This document shows, one piece after another, positions 1 through 12,047 of a stretch of DNA of 64,000 nt. The position numbers and the translations under genes are program-made. The notes under the pieces were generated by a model, which saw only the letters and a list, made by a program, of their open reading frames with translations, made no database searches and was not told the origin of the DNA. Every line of letters starts with the position of its first letter. Position 1 is the stretch's first letter. This DNA is from Sapria himalayana. Lineage: Eukaryota > Streptophyta > Magnoliopsida > Malpighiales > Rafflesiaceae. The DNA lies in the NCBI GenBank assembly GCA_029783825.1, contig JAREIK010005489.1, forward strand, positions 20,278 through 84,277, read 5' to 3'.

Positions 1-775
1 GTGGTTATACATATAGCTACACATAGTTATACTTATATTTATACATGTAGGTATATATATTTATTCATATAATTTTATATATTTATACATATAGGTATGT
101 ATAGGTATATATAAAGTAAAATACATTTTTATTTACTAATATATACAAATGTATATTAAATATATGTTCTAAATTATATATTTAAATATAGTTACATATA
201 AAGCCTTTATAGTTATACATATATTAAGATACAATTATTTATAGTTATATGTTATTATACATATAGTATATATAGCTATAAGTATTTTTATATAGTTAAA
301 CATATAGGTATATATAAATTTATTCATACAATTAGTTATACATAAATATATACAAATATAATTAAATATATAGATTTACATAAATATATACATAGTTACA
401 AATAGAGTTATATTTAATTATATAAAGTGTTATATAGTTATACAAATATTTATATATAGTTATACACATATAGTTAAACATAATTTTCTATGTTGTTATA
501 TATGTAATTATAAATATAGTTACATGTGGTTATACTTATAGTTACACATATAGTTATACTTATATTTATACATATAGGTATATATATTTTTTTATATAAT
601 TTTATATATGTATACATATAGTTATCTATAGGTATATATAAGGTAAAATACATTTTTATATACTAATATATAAAAATATATATTAAATATATGTTGTTAA
701 TTATATTTTTAAATATAGTTATATATAATATTTTATTGTTATGCATATAGTCAAAGACAATTATTTATAGTTATA
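1..775. repeat. TA-rich 'tatagttata' repeat DNA, no gene
   Basis: Degenerate, short-period TA-rich DNA made of variants of tatagttatacata. No coding signal is visible on either strand. The last ~250 bases (about 530-775) match about 11,800-12,047, which flank the second ARF copy inside CACTA element 1. I therefore infer that this stretch is the interior of another CACTA copy whose left part lies outside the window. The match is by eye and the exact limits are uncertain. Confidence 0.6.
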
Positions 776-1032
776 AGTTCTTATACGTTTGGGATCCAAT
801 GGCAACAAAACATAGAACAGAAAACAAACAAATTCGGCTTATAACAGATCAGAACAACGTAAATGTAGTCTTGAATTTCATGCATGCAATATATAAATAT
901 AAATACAATTTGAATTCCCCTAGAAACAGAAGATGTCATCCACATAACAGAACAAAACTCAAGAAAAATAGGCAAAGATTAGATCCACATCCAGGTATGC
1001 TAAAAAAGTTAGACTCATCCTACTAAAATTGT

Positions 1033-1576
1033 TTATGACTTACTGGCAATGTAAATTGAAAGACAATAAAGACCCTCTTAGAGGCCCTCGCCACAGGTAG
1101 CACAGGTGCTCAGAATGTTCCAATCGCATTGGAGAAGAGAGTGAAGTCCTAGCTTGTCAAAATAACAGCTGCATTCATCACATTAGAAAGATCGTGCTTA
1201 TTGGAAAACACTAGAAAAACTACATCTCGAAGCTTTTCCTCATTTAGCATCCTATGCAACTCATCTATGGCTTCAACAACTTGATCTTTGTCATTCATGT
1301 CCACTAAAAATATGAGACCTTTGGTATTTTGGAAGTAATCCTTCCAAAAAGGGCAAATCTTGTCTTGACCCCCAACATCCCACACACTGAAATTAATGTT
1401 TTTGTATTCAAAAGTCTTTACATTGAATACAATAATAGGAATTGTGGTGAAAATTTCACCAAGCTTTAACTTATACAGAAAGGTTGTATTTCCTCCAACA
1501 TCAAGACCTAGCATCAAAATCCTCATCTCCTTGTTCGCAAATAGTCTGCTGATAGCTTTGTGAACGTAAATCTCAT
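1033..1576 (-). pseudogene. ARF small GTPase, intronless pseudogene (copy 1)
   Basis: A decayed, full-length copy of a plant ADP-ribosylation factor (ARF1 type), the myristoylated Ras-like GTPase that recruits coat proteins at the Golgi. The ancestral start codon is at 1574-1576 and the stop at 1033-1035, giving 544 bases against the usual 546, with no introns. Clear family blocks are [28 protein letters not shown] and NKHDL. It is dead: a 1-base deletion soon after the start shifts the frame, the P-loop reads GLDVGGNTT with the phosphate-binding lysine replaced by Asn, and stops lie within ILTS*LGLHS and GEGL*EGL. UTR-like sequence extends to about 789 and 1,694. It lies in TA-rich DNA that also surrounds copy 2 (12,312-12,856). 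The lack of introns points to retroposition. Confidence 0.9.
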
Positions 1577-1694
1577 TTCTTCCACTAAATCTCAAATCCT
1601 TTGTCATATGGTAGTAAAGAGATCTGATGAGAGAAAGAAACAGAATCATTAGACCTCAAGAGATGGTTACTAGAGAGGGAGGAGAACCTCTATA

Positions 1695-1894
1695 TGTTTT
1701 AATACCTATAGTATAAATAATTAAAAAAAGAGTTATATATAGTTAAACAAATAATTATATATAAAAATATTCGTACAAGTAGTTATAAGTAGTTATACAT
1801 ACATATATACAAAGTTATAAATAAATATATAGATTTAATTATATGAAGATATATATGTATACATAGATACAAATATAGTTATATTTAATTATAT
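1695..1894. repeat. TA-rich flank of ARF copy 1, cut by CACTA element 1
   Basis: This stretch matches the DNA beside ARF copy 2 (about 12,975-13,175), including the shared string tacctatagtata. The match stops where CACTACAAAA begins at 1,895, while copy 2 continues with more TA-rich DNA. That places the CACTA insertion after the ARF duplication at this site. The bases 1,695-1,707 (tgttttaatacct) are a diverged form of the direct repeat that is perfect around copy 2. Confidence 0.6.
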
Positions 1895-2345
1895 CACTAC
1901 AAAAAAAATCTCATATTGCTAGGGATAATTCCCTAGCTAAATAGGAATTTTCCGATGCTAAATGAGATATAGCGATGGATTAACGAGGAATCGGTTCCCT
2001 ATCTAAAGTACTTGTCGCTAAAATTTTGCGAGGGAAACTGTCCTAAGCTAAAAATTTAGCGATGGAAAATTCATTGCTAAAAAAGATAAATTCCCTAGCT
2101 ATATTAGTAAGCTGAATTAGATTTTCCATCGCTAAACAAAAATAACGATAAATATTTCCGAAGATAAAGTGCTGGACAATAAATTTTATCGGGTGAAATA
2201 ATCCTAGCTAAATAAAGTTAGCGACGGAAAAATCCATTGCTAAAATAAAGATTTTCCTTGCTAAATTAGCTTGGGAATTTTCCCTAGCAATTTTAGCAAG
2301 GGTATTTTCCCTTGCTAAATTAGCTATGAGATTTTTCACTTGCAA
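1895..2345. repeat. 3' subterminal repeat block of CACTA element 1
   Basis: Multiple copies in both orientations of short motifs such as ttccctagctaaat, agcgatggaa and ttgctaaa fill the first 450 bases next to the terminal CACTA. In En/Spm these short repeats are TnpA binding sites; that role here is by family analogy. A very similar block closes element 2 at 43,420-43,858. Confidence 0.75.
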
Positions 2346-2994
2346 TTTTAATCTCAATACTATTTTCAGATTATAATTTATAATAAATGAAACTATAAAT
2401 ATTTATAATAACTATTTTAATAATTTTATATTTTTATATCAAATTGAATAAAAAAAGAAACTATAAATAATTTATAATAAATAAAAAATAAAATCATTTA
2501 ATAACTTATTCTAATTCAATATTTTACATAATTGAAATGAAAAAATAATAAAATTTTATTATATCTTATTCATCAATGTATCTACTGATAGTGCATAAAG
2601 TAAAATATATTCATTCATTGACATTGCTTTCTATCCCTTTGCTCCTCCAATCACCATATTTTTAGTGCGACAAAGCTGTCCGAGTCACGAAACTTAATGT
2701 CTAGTGAAAAATCACATCACTTATACAAGCTTTCTATGAGGAACAATACGGTATCATATCTTTAAGAAATTTAAACCATTCAGTCAAATTAAAATAAAAA
2801 AAAGTTATGTTTTGATAAAATATATAATCCTCTAGTATATATGTAAATATATACTAGCATTTCATGCGTACATATATTACTATAGTATCTGTACATAAAA
2901 ACTACACTATTATGTGTAAATATATATTTAGTACAAATATACTCATTTTATATGTACATAAAATACAATAGTATTATATGTACATATATACTGT

Positions 2995-3635
2995 ATTTGT
3001 TGCTATTGCTGCTACTCCTGCTACTGCTCTCGCCTTTGTAGCTGCTCCCACTACTACTGCTGCCACTATCCCTAACAATGCCACAAATGCTGCTGACAAT
3101 GCCGCCACTGCTTCCACTACTACAACTACCATCATTGTAGCCCCCGGTGTCGCCGCCTCTACTGCCACCTTTGCCACCGCCAGTTGCCACTATTGCCGCC
3201 GCCTCTACTCCCATTGCTCTCACTGATGGCAATGTTGCCACTGCTGCTACCGTCACTACCGTCGCTGCTACCGACACCTTTGCTATCATTGCTATCACCG
3301 CCTTTGTCGTCGCCTCTGCCACTACCACTGCTATCATCACTACCACTGCTGCTGCTACTACTGATAATGCCACTACTGCTACTACTATTGCCCATGCTAT
3401 CGATGTTGCCACTCCATGAATCAACTACCGCAACTACCACTACCATCGCTGTCGATGCTGTTACAGCCACCGCCACTACTGTCGATGTCAATGCTGCCGC
3501 CTATGCCATTGTTGCACCTACTTCTGATGTCGTCACTGCTTCTGGTGCTACTGCTGCTACCACTATACCTACTGCCACCGCTGCCACCATCACCGTTGCC
3601 ACCGTCACTGCTACCGCCGCTACCTCTAGTGATAA
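2995..3635. repeat. Imperfect triplet repeat (GCY/ACY), long tract
   Basis: About 640 bases of near-continuous three-base periodicity made of gct, gcc, act, acc, gtc and atc triplets. All frames stay open for long distances, giving Ala/Thr-rich or Val/Ala-rich or Leu/Pro-rich conceptual peptides. No start context, splice pattern or domain supports a real protein. GC content is far above the surroundings, which marks it as an expanded microsatellite. Confidence 0.8.
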
Positions 3636-4394
3636 TAGGCTTTTACATACCTATAATAGGCTAAAACTCTCCCCAAAAATTCAGAGACACACAAACATAT
3701 TCACAGATATATAAAAATAGTTATTATTGACATGAACAAACACAAATTAAAGTTGAATGTCATACAGCTTCAAAAAAAAGTTAATTAAATAATTTACTAT
3801 TTTTATATTAAATTGAATAAAAATAGAAACTATAAATAAAAATTTTAAATTAAACAAAAAAACATCATTTAATAACTTATTCTAATACAATTTATAAATA
3901 ACTAAAACAAAAAAATAACAAAATTATATTACATCTTATTAATCAATGTAACTACCAACTGTGCATAAATATAATCTATCAATGCTTTGACTTTACTTTC
4001 TCTCCCTCTACTCATCCGATCACCAACTTTCTGTTGCAAAAAAGTTGTCCGAGTCATGGTGCATCATGTCTGTTGAAAAATCCATTCACTTATTCAAGCT
4101 TAGTATGGTAAACAATGCGGTACCATATCTGTAAAAAATTTATACCACTCAATAAAATCAAAATAAATAAAAATAACTATATTTTGATAAATATATATTA
4201 CTATAGAAAATATGTATGTATATACTAGCATTTCACTTGTACATATATTACTACAGTATATGTACATATAAACTATAGTATTATGCGTACATATATTGTA
4301 AATACATATATACTCAGTATATATGTACATAAAATACAGTATTATTATATGCATGTATATATTGACTATATAGGTACGTATATACTACATTTGT

Positions 4395-4725
4395 TGGCAT
4401 TGCTACAACTACAACTGTCACTGTCGCTCTTGCCGCTTCTTCCACTGCCACTGCCACTACCACTGACCCCGCTGCTGCCAGTGCAACTGTCACCGCCGCC
4501 ACTGCCACTGCTACCACTGGCACTGATGTCGCCGCTACCTCCAATGCTGCTGTTGTAGCTGATGTAGTCGCCACCTCTTCTACCGCTGCCGCCACTACTA
4601 CCACCACCGCCACTACTGGCATTGCCATCATTGCAGCCACTACCGTTGCTATTGCTACGGCCTCTATTTCTGATGCTGGCGCCGCAACCATCGCTACCAC
4701 CGCTACCACTGCTTCCACTAGTAAA
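4395..4725. repeat. Imperfect triplet repeat (GCY/ACY), short tract
   Basis: A second, ~330-base version of the triplet tract at 2,995-3,635, in the second copy of the tandem duplication. The same triplets occur, but the order and length differ, so the two tracts have diverged since duplication or expanded separately. Confidence 0.78.
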
Positions 4726-5240
4726 TATAAGCTTTTACATACATATAATAAGTTAAAACTCTACCCAAAAAATTCGGAGACACACAAACATATTCACAAA
4801 TATATAAAAATAATTATTATAGACATGAACAAATACAAATTAAAGTTGATTGTCAAACAGTTTCAACAAAAATCCAAAAGATGTCCATCAATTATGTTTA
4901 GAGAGAAAGAGAGTGCAAAAATAAAATGTTTTAGGAATAATAAAGATAAAATAAGCTAGCCTTCCTTTTGATAAAAATGAAATCGGTAAATATGGGACCA
5001 ATGCATTGGAAGGACCATGGCAATGTCTGAATACTTTGAATTAGAAATTTTTCATGTGTCTCAAATAATATGTCATGCAAAGATTCATAATTAGGTTAAT
5101 TGAAAAAGAAAACAACAAAACCAGGATAAAAAAATGAAACCTACAAAAAAATATCATAATTATTTGCTACACAGACAAAAATAAATAATAGTTCAGAAAT
5201 AATTCTCCTATTAAATCATCCTCATAATTTATAGGGAAAG

Positions 5241-7190
5241 CTAGTCTCACCTACGAAGTTTTGCAGATGGATCATGGAATGCTATCTATTGCACCAATGC
5301 TGCTAACTGTGATTCCATATAGGACATCTAGTATTTCATTACATTCTTAATTTCTTTCATCTCATCATCCTTTTCTTTATTTTCTTGCAATTCTTCCTTC
5401 AAATTATTATAGTGCTCATCATTTAGTTCATTAATTTCATATATTTCTTCCTTCAAATGAGATATCTGCTCATCCTTCATTTCTTTAATTTCATATATTT
5501 CTTCCTTCAATTGAGATATCTGCTCATCCTTCTTTTTCATTTCGGTCTCCATAACTACAAAATGTTCATTTGTTTCCATTGCTTGTTGTTCAACCACCTC
5601 ACTCACCATTGCTGAGATAAATGAAATAGAAGCATGACTACTACAAGAAAATGCCACTCCCTTCGAGCCAATTCCGTACACTCACTGCTTCTTATGGTCT
5701 CCAAATAAATAAGATCATAGTCACTTGGTTGAGGATCCATAGAACCCTCAACTTGTTGATGAGTAGCTGTCACACGTTCCTCCATTAGGTCCTGATATAA
5801 AATGGAGAAAATACTATTCTATATAAATATAAATAAAATAAATATTTTGCATTCCAAATAATATTCAAAATGTACTGTAGTATTATAAAATCTTATTAAT
5901 ATAACAAGTTCTTATAGCAATTATCTGAGACGCGTTATCAACAAACTGAAAATCCACTTTCTTCACATGCATCTTCCTACAAATCTCATAAAAATTTAGG
6001 TCTCGACCCAATTCTCCAGCCTAGAATATGTTTTTATTAAGTCATTAAAAAACAAATGATCAAAAAATTTAACAAAATTAATAAAACCATGCAGATTTGA
6101 TTTATTGGACTATAAGGACAACCACTAAATATATAAATGTTTAAAATTTTAAAATTGTACCATATCTCGAGCTTGCTCAATGCACGACATTGACCCTCCT
6201 GTGTGTTGACAAATTTCTGTACCTAGTCCAGCTACCTCACTTAGTCGATTTTTTCTAGCAATATCTGATTTTTTCTTCACATCTGGTTCCTCTCAATACT
6301 TAAGGTACTCAGGCTAGTCATCCTCGAATATAAAATCATGCCTTTATTTTATATTCTTTAATTTATGGACAAAATGAGAATATTGTTGAGTAGCTTTGAT
6401 CTTCCATAATGACTTAATATTTCCATCAAATTTGGGAGCCCATGTGCACTGATTTTATATATAAAAAAATCACAAAAGAATTTATATTAACAACAAGAAC
6501 GCAATTATTTACTACTTGAATAATAACCAACATAATAGTTAAGTAATTTGATAATTATTTTTCAATGCTTTTGTTTTGTTATTTTTACCTGAAAATCATA
6601 AAAAAAAGACTCTTTTATCGATTCAGAAACTTTCTTACAAGAGAAATCTTTAGAATTAGCCATTTTCTTCAAAGACTTTGTAATTATAGTAGAACACTTG
6701 TGAGATGAAATAAAATTGTACCAATAAATAAATAACATTGAAAAAAAGCAAATCATAACAATATAAATAATCCACTAACAGAAGCATCAAATTTTATTTT
6801 TGAGACATTTTTACATATTTCTTTTACCTTCCATCTACAATCTCATTTTCTATCTTTGCATTGACTATAGAGGAAGGCACAATATTTGATGATGTCGTTG
6901 GTTTTGTAAATGGGGAAAGATATAAAATGCAGTGTAGAAGATAGAGATGGATCAAAAGTGTGTGCAGGAAACATAATTGGTAGTGGGCTTACATCTGATC
7001 AAGGTGATAGTATAAGTATCAATGATGGTGATGGTGATAGAAATGAAGATGGTGATTGTGATGTTGAAGTTTGGATATGGTGTCTATGAGATGGTACTGA
7101 TTCTACAATATGATGTAACATACTAGATGAATTTGGTTCATTTCTCTATCCATGTCTAGCTCCACCATTTCCATGTCGTTTAGGCACTAT
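5241..7190 (-). pseudogene. TnpA-like plant transposase (Ptta/En/Spm, Transposase_24 type), broken
   Basis: The second gene of the CACTA element. Proteins of this family bind the subterminal repeats and help TNP2 cut the element ends. Aligned by eye with the copy at 39,757-41,670, it shows a polar N-terminus with GGARHG, a block with FKKMA-like KSLKKMANSKDF (about 6,640), the conserved ERVTATHQQVEGSMD (about 5,735-5,785) followed by IYLETI and GIGSKGVAF, and a C-terminal coiled coil with repeats of SHLKEEIYEI (about 5,380-5,560). The coding parts are split by AT-rich, intron-like stretches. The expected start codon at 7,188-7,190 reads ATA where element 2 has ATG, and frameshifts and stops occur. 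It is not functional as it stands. Confidence 0.75.
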
Positions 7191-7330
7191 CTGTTGTACA
7201 AAATAAAACATAGAACAAACAATTGAGATATGATGAACATGCATGCATTTTAGAATAAAACACACCAATAGATTTCAACAAAATATAAAAAGTCTTTGAT
7301 AGTTTAATATAATTATAAAATTATAACAAT

Positions 7331-10300
7331 TTAAATATCGGCATCATTTTCATCCTCCAATGGATCTTCTGATATTTCGTCTGATTCCGATAGAAGTACG
7401 AACTCATCTTCAGATAGAAATTTATCATCTTCAATTTCTATTATGCCACCATTTGAGTCACATAAATTTTATGGATCTTCATTTACATTCACAGGCTCAA
7501 TAATATTTATGTTATCTTTCTGGAATGTCGGTGCAATATCGAAGTCTGTACTTCTTTATTGTAATGTTGGTATTTCAAATTTTGACCGAGCTTTGAATAT
7601 GCAAATTGCCCACCAATCACTCTTATCACAAGATAAACTCAGATATGTTTAATAATTTACTTGAGCAGCTTAAGCTGCCATAATAAATACCTCATATCGA
7701 TTATATCTATGTTTATTGTTAACATCCACTAGTTTTAATCCAAATGACTCTTTGTGCCCACATTTCATGTAGGAAAAAATCACTCGCACTAATACAATCC
7801 TATTATTTTTGAGTCCAGGATACTCTAACATAATAATTTCTTTGAGTTGACCATAATAATCAATCTCACCTGCACTATAACCTGTGCCTTTAATGCATGT
7901 ACCACTATTCATTGTTGTTTTAAAAGAACCATGCCTGATTGTACGAAATTTTTATCCATTAACAAAATACCCAATATAGGTTGTCACATATTTAAATGGG
8001 CCTTTACATAGATTCTGAATGAAAATATTTGAATCTCCATTTGAAGGATGAATTGCCTGTGACATTAAAAAATTGATATTAAAAAATAAAGTTACTAATA
8101 AATTAAATAATTCAAAAATTTTAAACTTAATAATTCTCATATATTATTTGAACCAATTTGTAAATTTAGTTTTTAGCATATAATCGACATCATTGCTAGA
8201 AATTGCAGGTTGTCTATATTTTAACTGCTCAATAGAAATACTGCACAAATATAAAAAGATAGAGAAAAATGTATATCAATTTTTAATAATTCCAATTAAA
8301 GATAAAATTAAACTATGATTAAACTACAATCATTTTGTGTATACATACTCAATATATGCTGCAACCTTTTCACAATTAAGTAAAACATAACTCAGGGTAG
8401 CTTTGCACTCTTCATCTACCATACAACTTTTCACTGCTCTTCCAAATGCTCTTCTAGAGTGCTTGAAGATAGATAGTTTGTTCACAGAATAATTTTCTAC
8501 CATCACATGACATTCATCATTACGAGGAACATTTTTATTCTTTGTATTGACATGAGCCTCAAAATAATAAGAACAAAATGATGATGCTTCTTTTACTAAA
8601 TATGCATTGCAAATTGAACCTTCAACTTTTGCCTCTCAAAAGGATACATCCACCTGTATTGCACTGGCCTTGCTATCCTTGCTTCATATGCCAAATGGAC
8701 CGGCAAATGCTCCATTTAGTCAAAAAAACTTAGTGGGAATATCCATTCAAGCTTACAAATATTAAGTCGAATGTCATTCACCAGCCTCACCATGTTATCT
8801 ATTTGATTGTGGTTGCAGTTAGCTGTTTGAAAAACAAACTAAGTTCTGTAATGACCTTCCAAACACTTAGGGGAAGTAATTCATGGAATAAAATTGGTAT
8901 TAATATCTGCATAAATACATGTCAGTCATGACTTTTCATTCCAAATAACTTAAGATTCTTTAATCCATGAATTTACCCATATTTGACACATATCTATTAG
9001 AGAATTTCAAATTTTTAACCCATTCACACAATATTTGTCTTGCCTTTTTATCAAGTGTGTAGCAAGCTTTAGGAAATTTTTCTATTGTCTCATTCAGTTT
9101 TAATTCAGGACGGTAAGAGTAATCATTCAGTTTTTGTCTTGATTTTAAAGTGTCTTTTGTTTTTCTGTTTATATTATGGACAGTATAGAAAACATTGTCA
9201 AACACACTTTTTTCTAAATGCATTACATCAAAGTTATGATGAATTAAATTGGACTTCCAATAGGGCGAGTCCCAAAATATACTACGTTTCCTCCAACCAA
9301 TTATTTTGCCTATTGGTCCATTACTTCTAGTAGCTTCCTTTTCAGTTGCATTTTTCCAACCCAATCTCTAAATCTTTATCATAATATCATCTCCTAAATG
9401 AACTATTGGTGCAATTGTCATCACAATTTTATTTTTTTGAAATGTAGTTGTATTTCTTCAAAATGGATGATTCTTAGGTAGAAACTTATGATGATTATCA
9501 AACCATGATTGTTTACCAATAAATTTGAGGGTAAATGCATCAGAATTTGTCATACAATATGGGCATGGGAATCATCATACGGTACTCTAGCCAGACAATA
9601 CTAATAATGTAGAAAAGTCATTTACAATCCACATAAGGGCTTCCCACATAATGAAAATTTTTTTCTTTGAGATATCATATGTATCCATGCGAACATCCCA
9701 TAAATGATTTAACTATGCAATAAAAGGCTATAAGAAAATATCTAGCATGTCTTTCGGATTTTTTGGCTTTGGAACCAATATTTATAAAAACATATATTGC
9801 TCCTTCATACACAATCACCGAGGAAAGTTATAAGGTGTCACTATCACTTTCCATGTTGAAGAATATTGTCCTAATTGCCCAAATGGCTGAAATCCATTAT
9901 TTTAGAGATCCAATCTCACATTTTGACTTTGAGTTACAAAATCTTGATGTATATAATTAAAATGCTTCCAAGCAAGTGAATCTGATAGATCACGCATTAC
10001 CCCTTCTTAAACCTCATTCTCAGAATGCCACCTCATAATATTTGCTATAACATTTGATGCATATAGTCTCTGTAATCGAGGAATTAATGAAAAATAATAC
10101 ATCTTCTTAAATACAACCTTTAATATTTGTCGTGTATCTACAACACGAGATGCCTTCTTAAATCGAGGATGATCATAAAAATTACAGCTAATTAAATCAT
10201 TATCACCACCCCAATATAGCATACATCCATTTAAATAACAATCAATTTTTTAGACTAGTAGACCGATTCCTCGTAGTAACTTCTTAGTGTTGTAAATATT

Positions 10301-10894
10301 GTTAGTGATCAAATTATTATCCAGAACAATCTCAATCATCAATTCTGTCACCTGATCAAATAATTTCTCAGACATATGATTTTCTGACTTAATGCTCATA
10401 AACTGAGCCAAAAGTAACAATTGCGAATGTGTTTTACAACTAGGCCACAACTCTTTATCTACATCTTTAAGTATTTCATAAAATTTCTGAGCTTCGGGAT
10501 AAGGTGGTTCATCCACGTAATCCTATTGAAGTCAGCACCAACAGCTTCCGTGATCATTCTATTGTGTGTGTTTGATGATTCTTCACCACAAGCAAATGAT
10601 TCAGTACTCTCATTTTTATCAATGTTTAGAGGCTTTGTACAATCTCCATGATAAATCCAAATAAAATAATTTGGCACAAAGCCATATTTTCTAAATGGCA
10701 TCTTATAGTGTTTGCATCATGAAAAGGGATATTCTGACACCTATGATGATTACATGTACACTTTATTTTTTTTTATTCATCAATCTCGATTGACTACATG
10801 CAAAATTGATGAAAATTTTAAGTCCACTCAAAAAATCTTTATTCAAAAATCCATTAATAAATGTTTTGTACATCCACTGATGATCTAAACTCAT
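7331..10894 (-). pseudogene. TNP2-like CACTA transposase (Transposase_21), broken
   Basis: The catalytic CACTA transposase gene, decayed. From the ATG at 10,892-10,894 it reads MSLDHQWMYKTFINGF, the start of the transposase-associated domain. A frameshift in an A run follows, then KYGFVPNYFIWIYHG (about 10,650-10,690), MLYWGGDNDLISC and LIPRLQRLYASN (10,070-10,220), and the TNP2 core SIFWDSPYWKSN with HHNFDVMHLEK (about 9,200-9,290). DUF4218-like SNRYVSNMGKF (about 8,970-9,010) comes next, then a DUF4216 part with YYGQLKEIIMLEYPG and KHRYNRYEVFIMA (7,670-7,912), and an acidic tail SEDEFVLLSESDE ending at a TAA at 7,331-7,333. Several in-frame stops and shifts separate these blocks, and some gaps are probably introns. 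Its partner gene starts 140 bases downstream. Confidence 0.85.
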
Positions 10895-11166
10895 TTTGCC
10901 CTATTTTATTTTCAAAAAATAATGTTCGATCATTATTTTGAATTAAACATTCTATTACTTCAAAATATACTAATTATTAAATAAAATTAATTATAGATGA
11001 ATATTTAAAAATTAAATATCATGAATATCGAGGCAATGCATTTGCAGAATTTACATTAATAAATAAAGCCATTTTTAGCACAATAAAGATTAATTGATAT
11101 CACAGTAATACTAGATAAAGGGATCAAAATATGATAATGCATAAGAAAAGAAAGCAAAAAAGAAAA

Positions 11167-11560
11167 ACATTTAACATTTGAAGGGGGAGAGGGAGAGAGA
11201 GAGAGAGAGAGAGAGAGAAGGTGGGGAGAGAGGGGGAAGAAAATGGGGAGACAAGGAGAGAGAGATAGAGAGAGAGGAGAGTGAGAGAAGGAGGGAGTGA
11301 GAGGAGGAGAGAAATGGTGAAAGGGAAAGAGAGGGAAAGAGAGGGAAAGAGAGAGAGAGTGGGAGAGAGAGGGGGAGAGAGAAAAAGGAAGAGAGAGAGA
11401 GAGAGAGAGAGAAAGGAAGAGAGAGGGAGAGAACGGGGGAGAAAGAGAGATCGAGAGAACATGCAAGAAAGGAGAGCGAGAAAGAAAAAAACAAGAGAGA
11501 GAGGGTGACACATAAAGAAAAAGAGGAATAGAGTGACAGAAAGAATTAGAGAGGGAGAGA
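11167..11560. repeat. GA-rich (CT on coding strand) tract upstream of TNP2
   Basis: About 390 bases of almost pure purine, mainly (GA)n with ggga interruptions, ending ~270 bases before the TNP2 start codon at 10,894. Element 2 has the mirror tract at 35,255-35,746, ~280 bases before its own TNP2 start. The Ser/Leu/Pro-rich frames on the pyrimidine strand are products of the repeat. The constant position suggests a promoter or 5' leader role. Confidence 0.85.
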
Positions 11561-11569
11561 GAGACACAT

Positions 11570-12047
11570 AGAGAGTGTAGTGTTAGAATGGAAAATTATA
11601 TAAAAGAAAATAAAATTTATCTTTATAAACTAATCAAATATTACATTTTTTGTCATACATAAGTTAATATTTGAGCTTGAGGCCCAAGGGTTGGGATTAA
11701 GTAAGAGTACGTCCCTTATTTGTATTATACCATATATGAGCCTAATCAACGGAGACTCTCATGCTTTGTGCTTACATATTGTTGTATGTTATTATACATG
11801 TAATTATAAATATAGTTACATGTGATAATACACATAATTATACTTATATTTATATATGTAGTTATATATATTTATTTATATAATTTTATATATCTATACA
11901 TATAGTTATTTATAGGTATAGATATAGTAAAATATATTTTTGAATACTAATATATAAAAATGTATATTAAATATAAGTTGTAAATTAATATTTAAATATA
12001 GTTATGTATAAATATTTTATAGTAATACATATATCAAAACAATTATT
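11570..12047. repeat. CACTA 5'-leader flank and TA-rich DNA
   Basis: About 11,580-11,800 is the reverse complement of about 34,980-35,240 in element 2, including the shared segment with aagggtcgtactctt-like sequence and ccatatatgagcct. It therefore belongs to the ancestral CACTA element. From about 11,800 to 12,047 comes TA-rich DNA that also flanks ARF copy 1. No gene is seen. Confidence 0.65.

Larger units (their letters stand above)
2400..4870. repeat. Tandem duplication of ~1.1-1.4 kb in the CACTA 3' region
   Basis: Two diverged direct copies lie side by side. Matching landmarks are: an AT-rich block (2,420-2,560 and 3,790-3,920), a block around gttgtccgagtca or gctgtccgagtca (2,630-2,760 and 3,990-4,130), a GTATATAC-rich part, a triplet-repeat tract, and a block with ttttacatac plus acacacaaacatattcac (3,645-3,775 and 4,725-4,870). 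Element 2 has only one copy of this unit (about 42,010-43,270) and lacks the triplet tract. No gene is visible. Confidence 0.75.

Noticed and set aside
2948..3714. Ala/Thr-, Leu/Pro- and Val/Ala-rich frames over the triplet repeats (also 4,283-4,718)
   Set aside because: Both strands and several frames are open at once, and the composition follows the triplet repeat. No protein family fits.
9763..9960. Plus-strand 65-residue frame across the TNP2 pseudogene
   Set aside because: It is the opposite-strand shadow of a conserved TNP2 segment (the reverse strand matches ~36,949-37,090 of element 2).
11056..11567. Three overlapping Ser/Leu/Pro-rich frames on the minus strand, and the matching plus-strand frames at 35,194-35,913
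   Set aside because: They are translations of (CT)n repeats; all three frames are open together, which is the pattern of a microsatellite.
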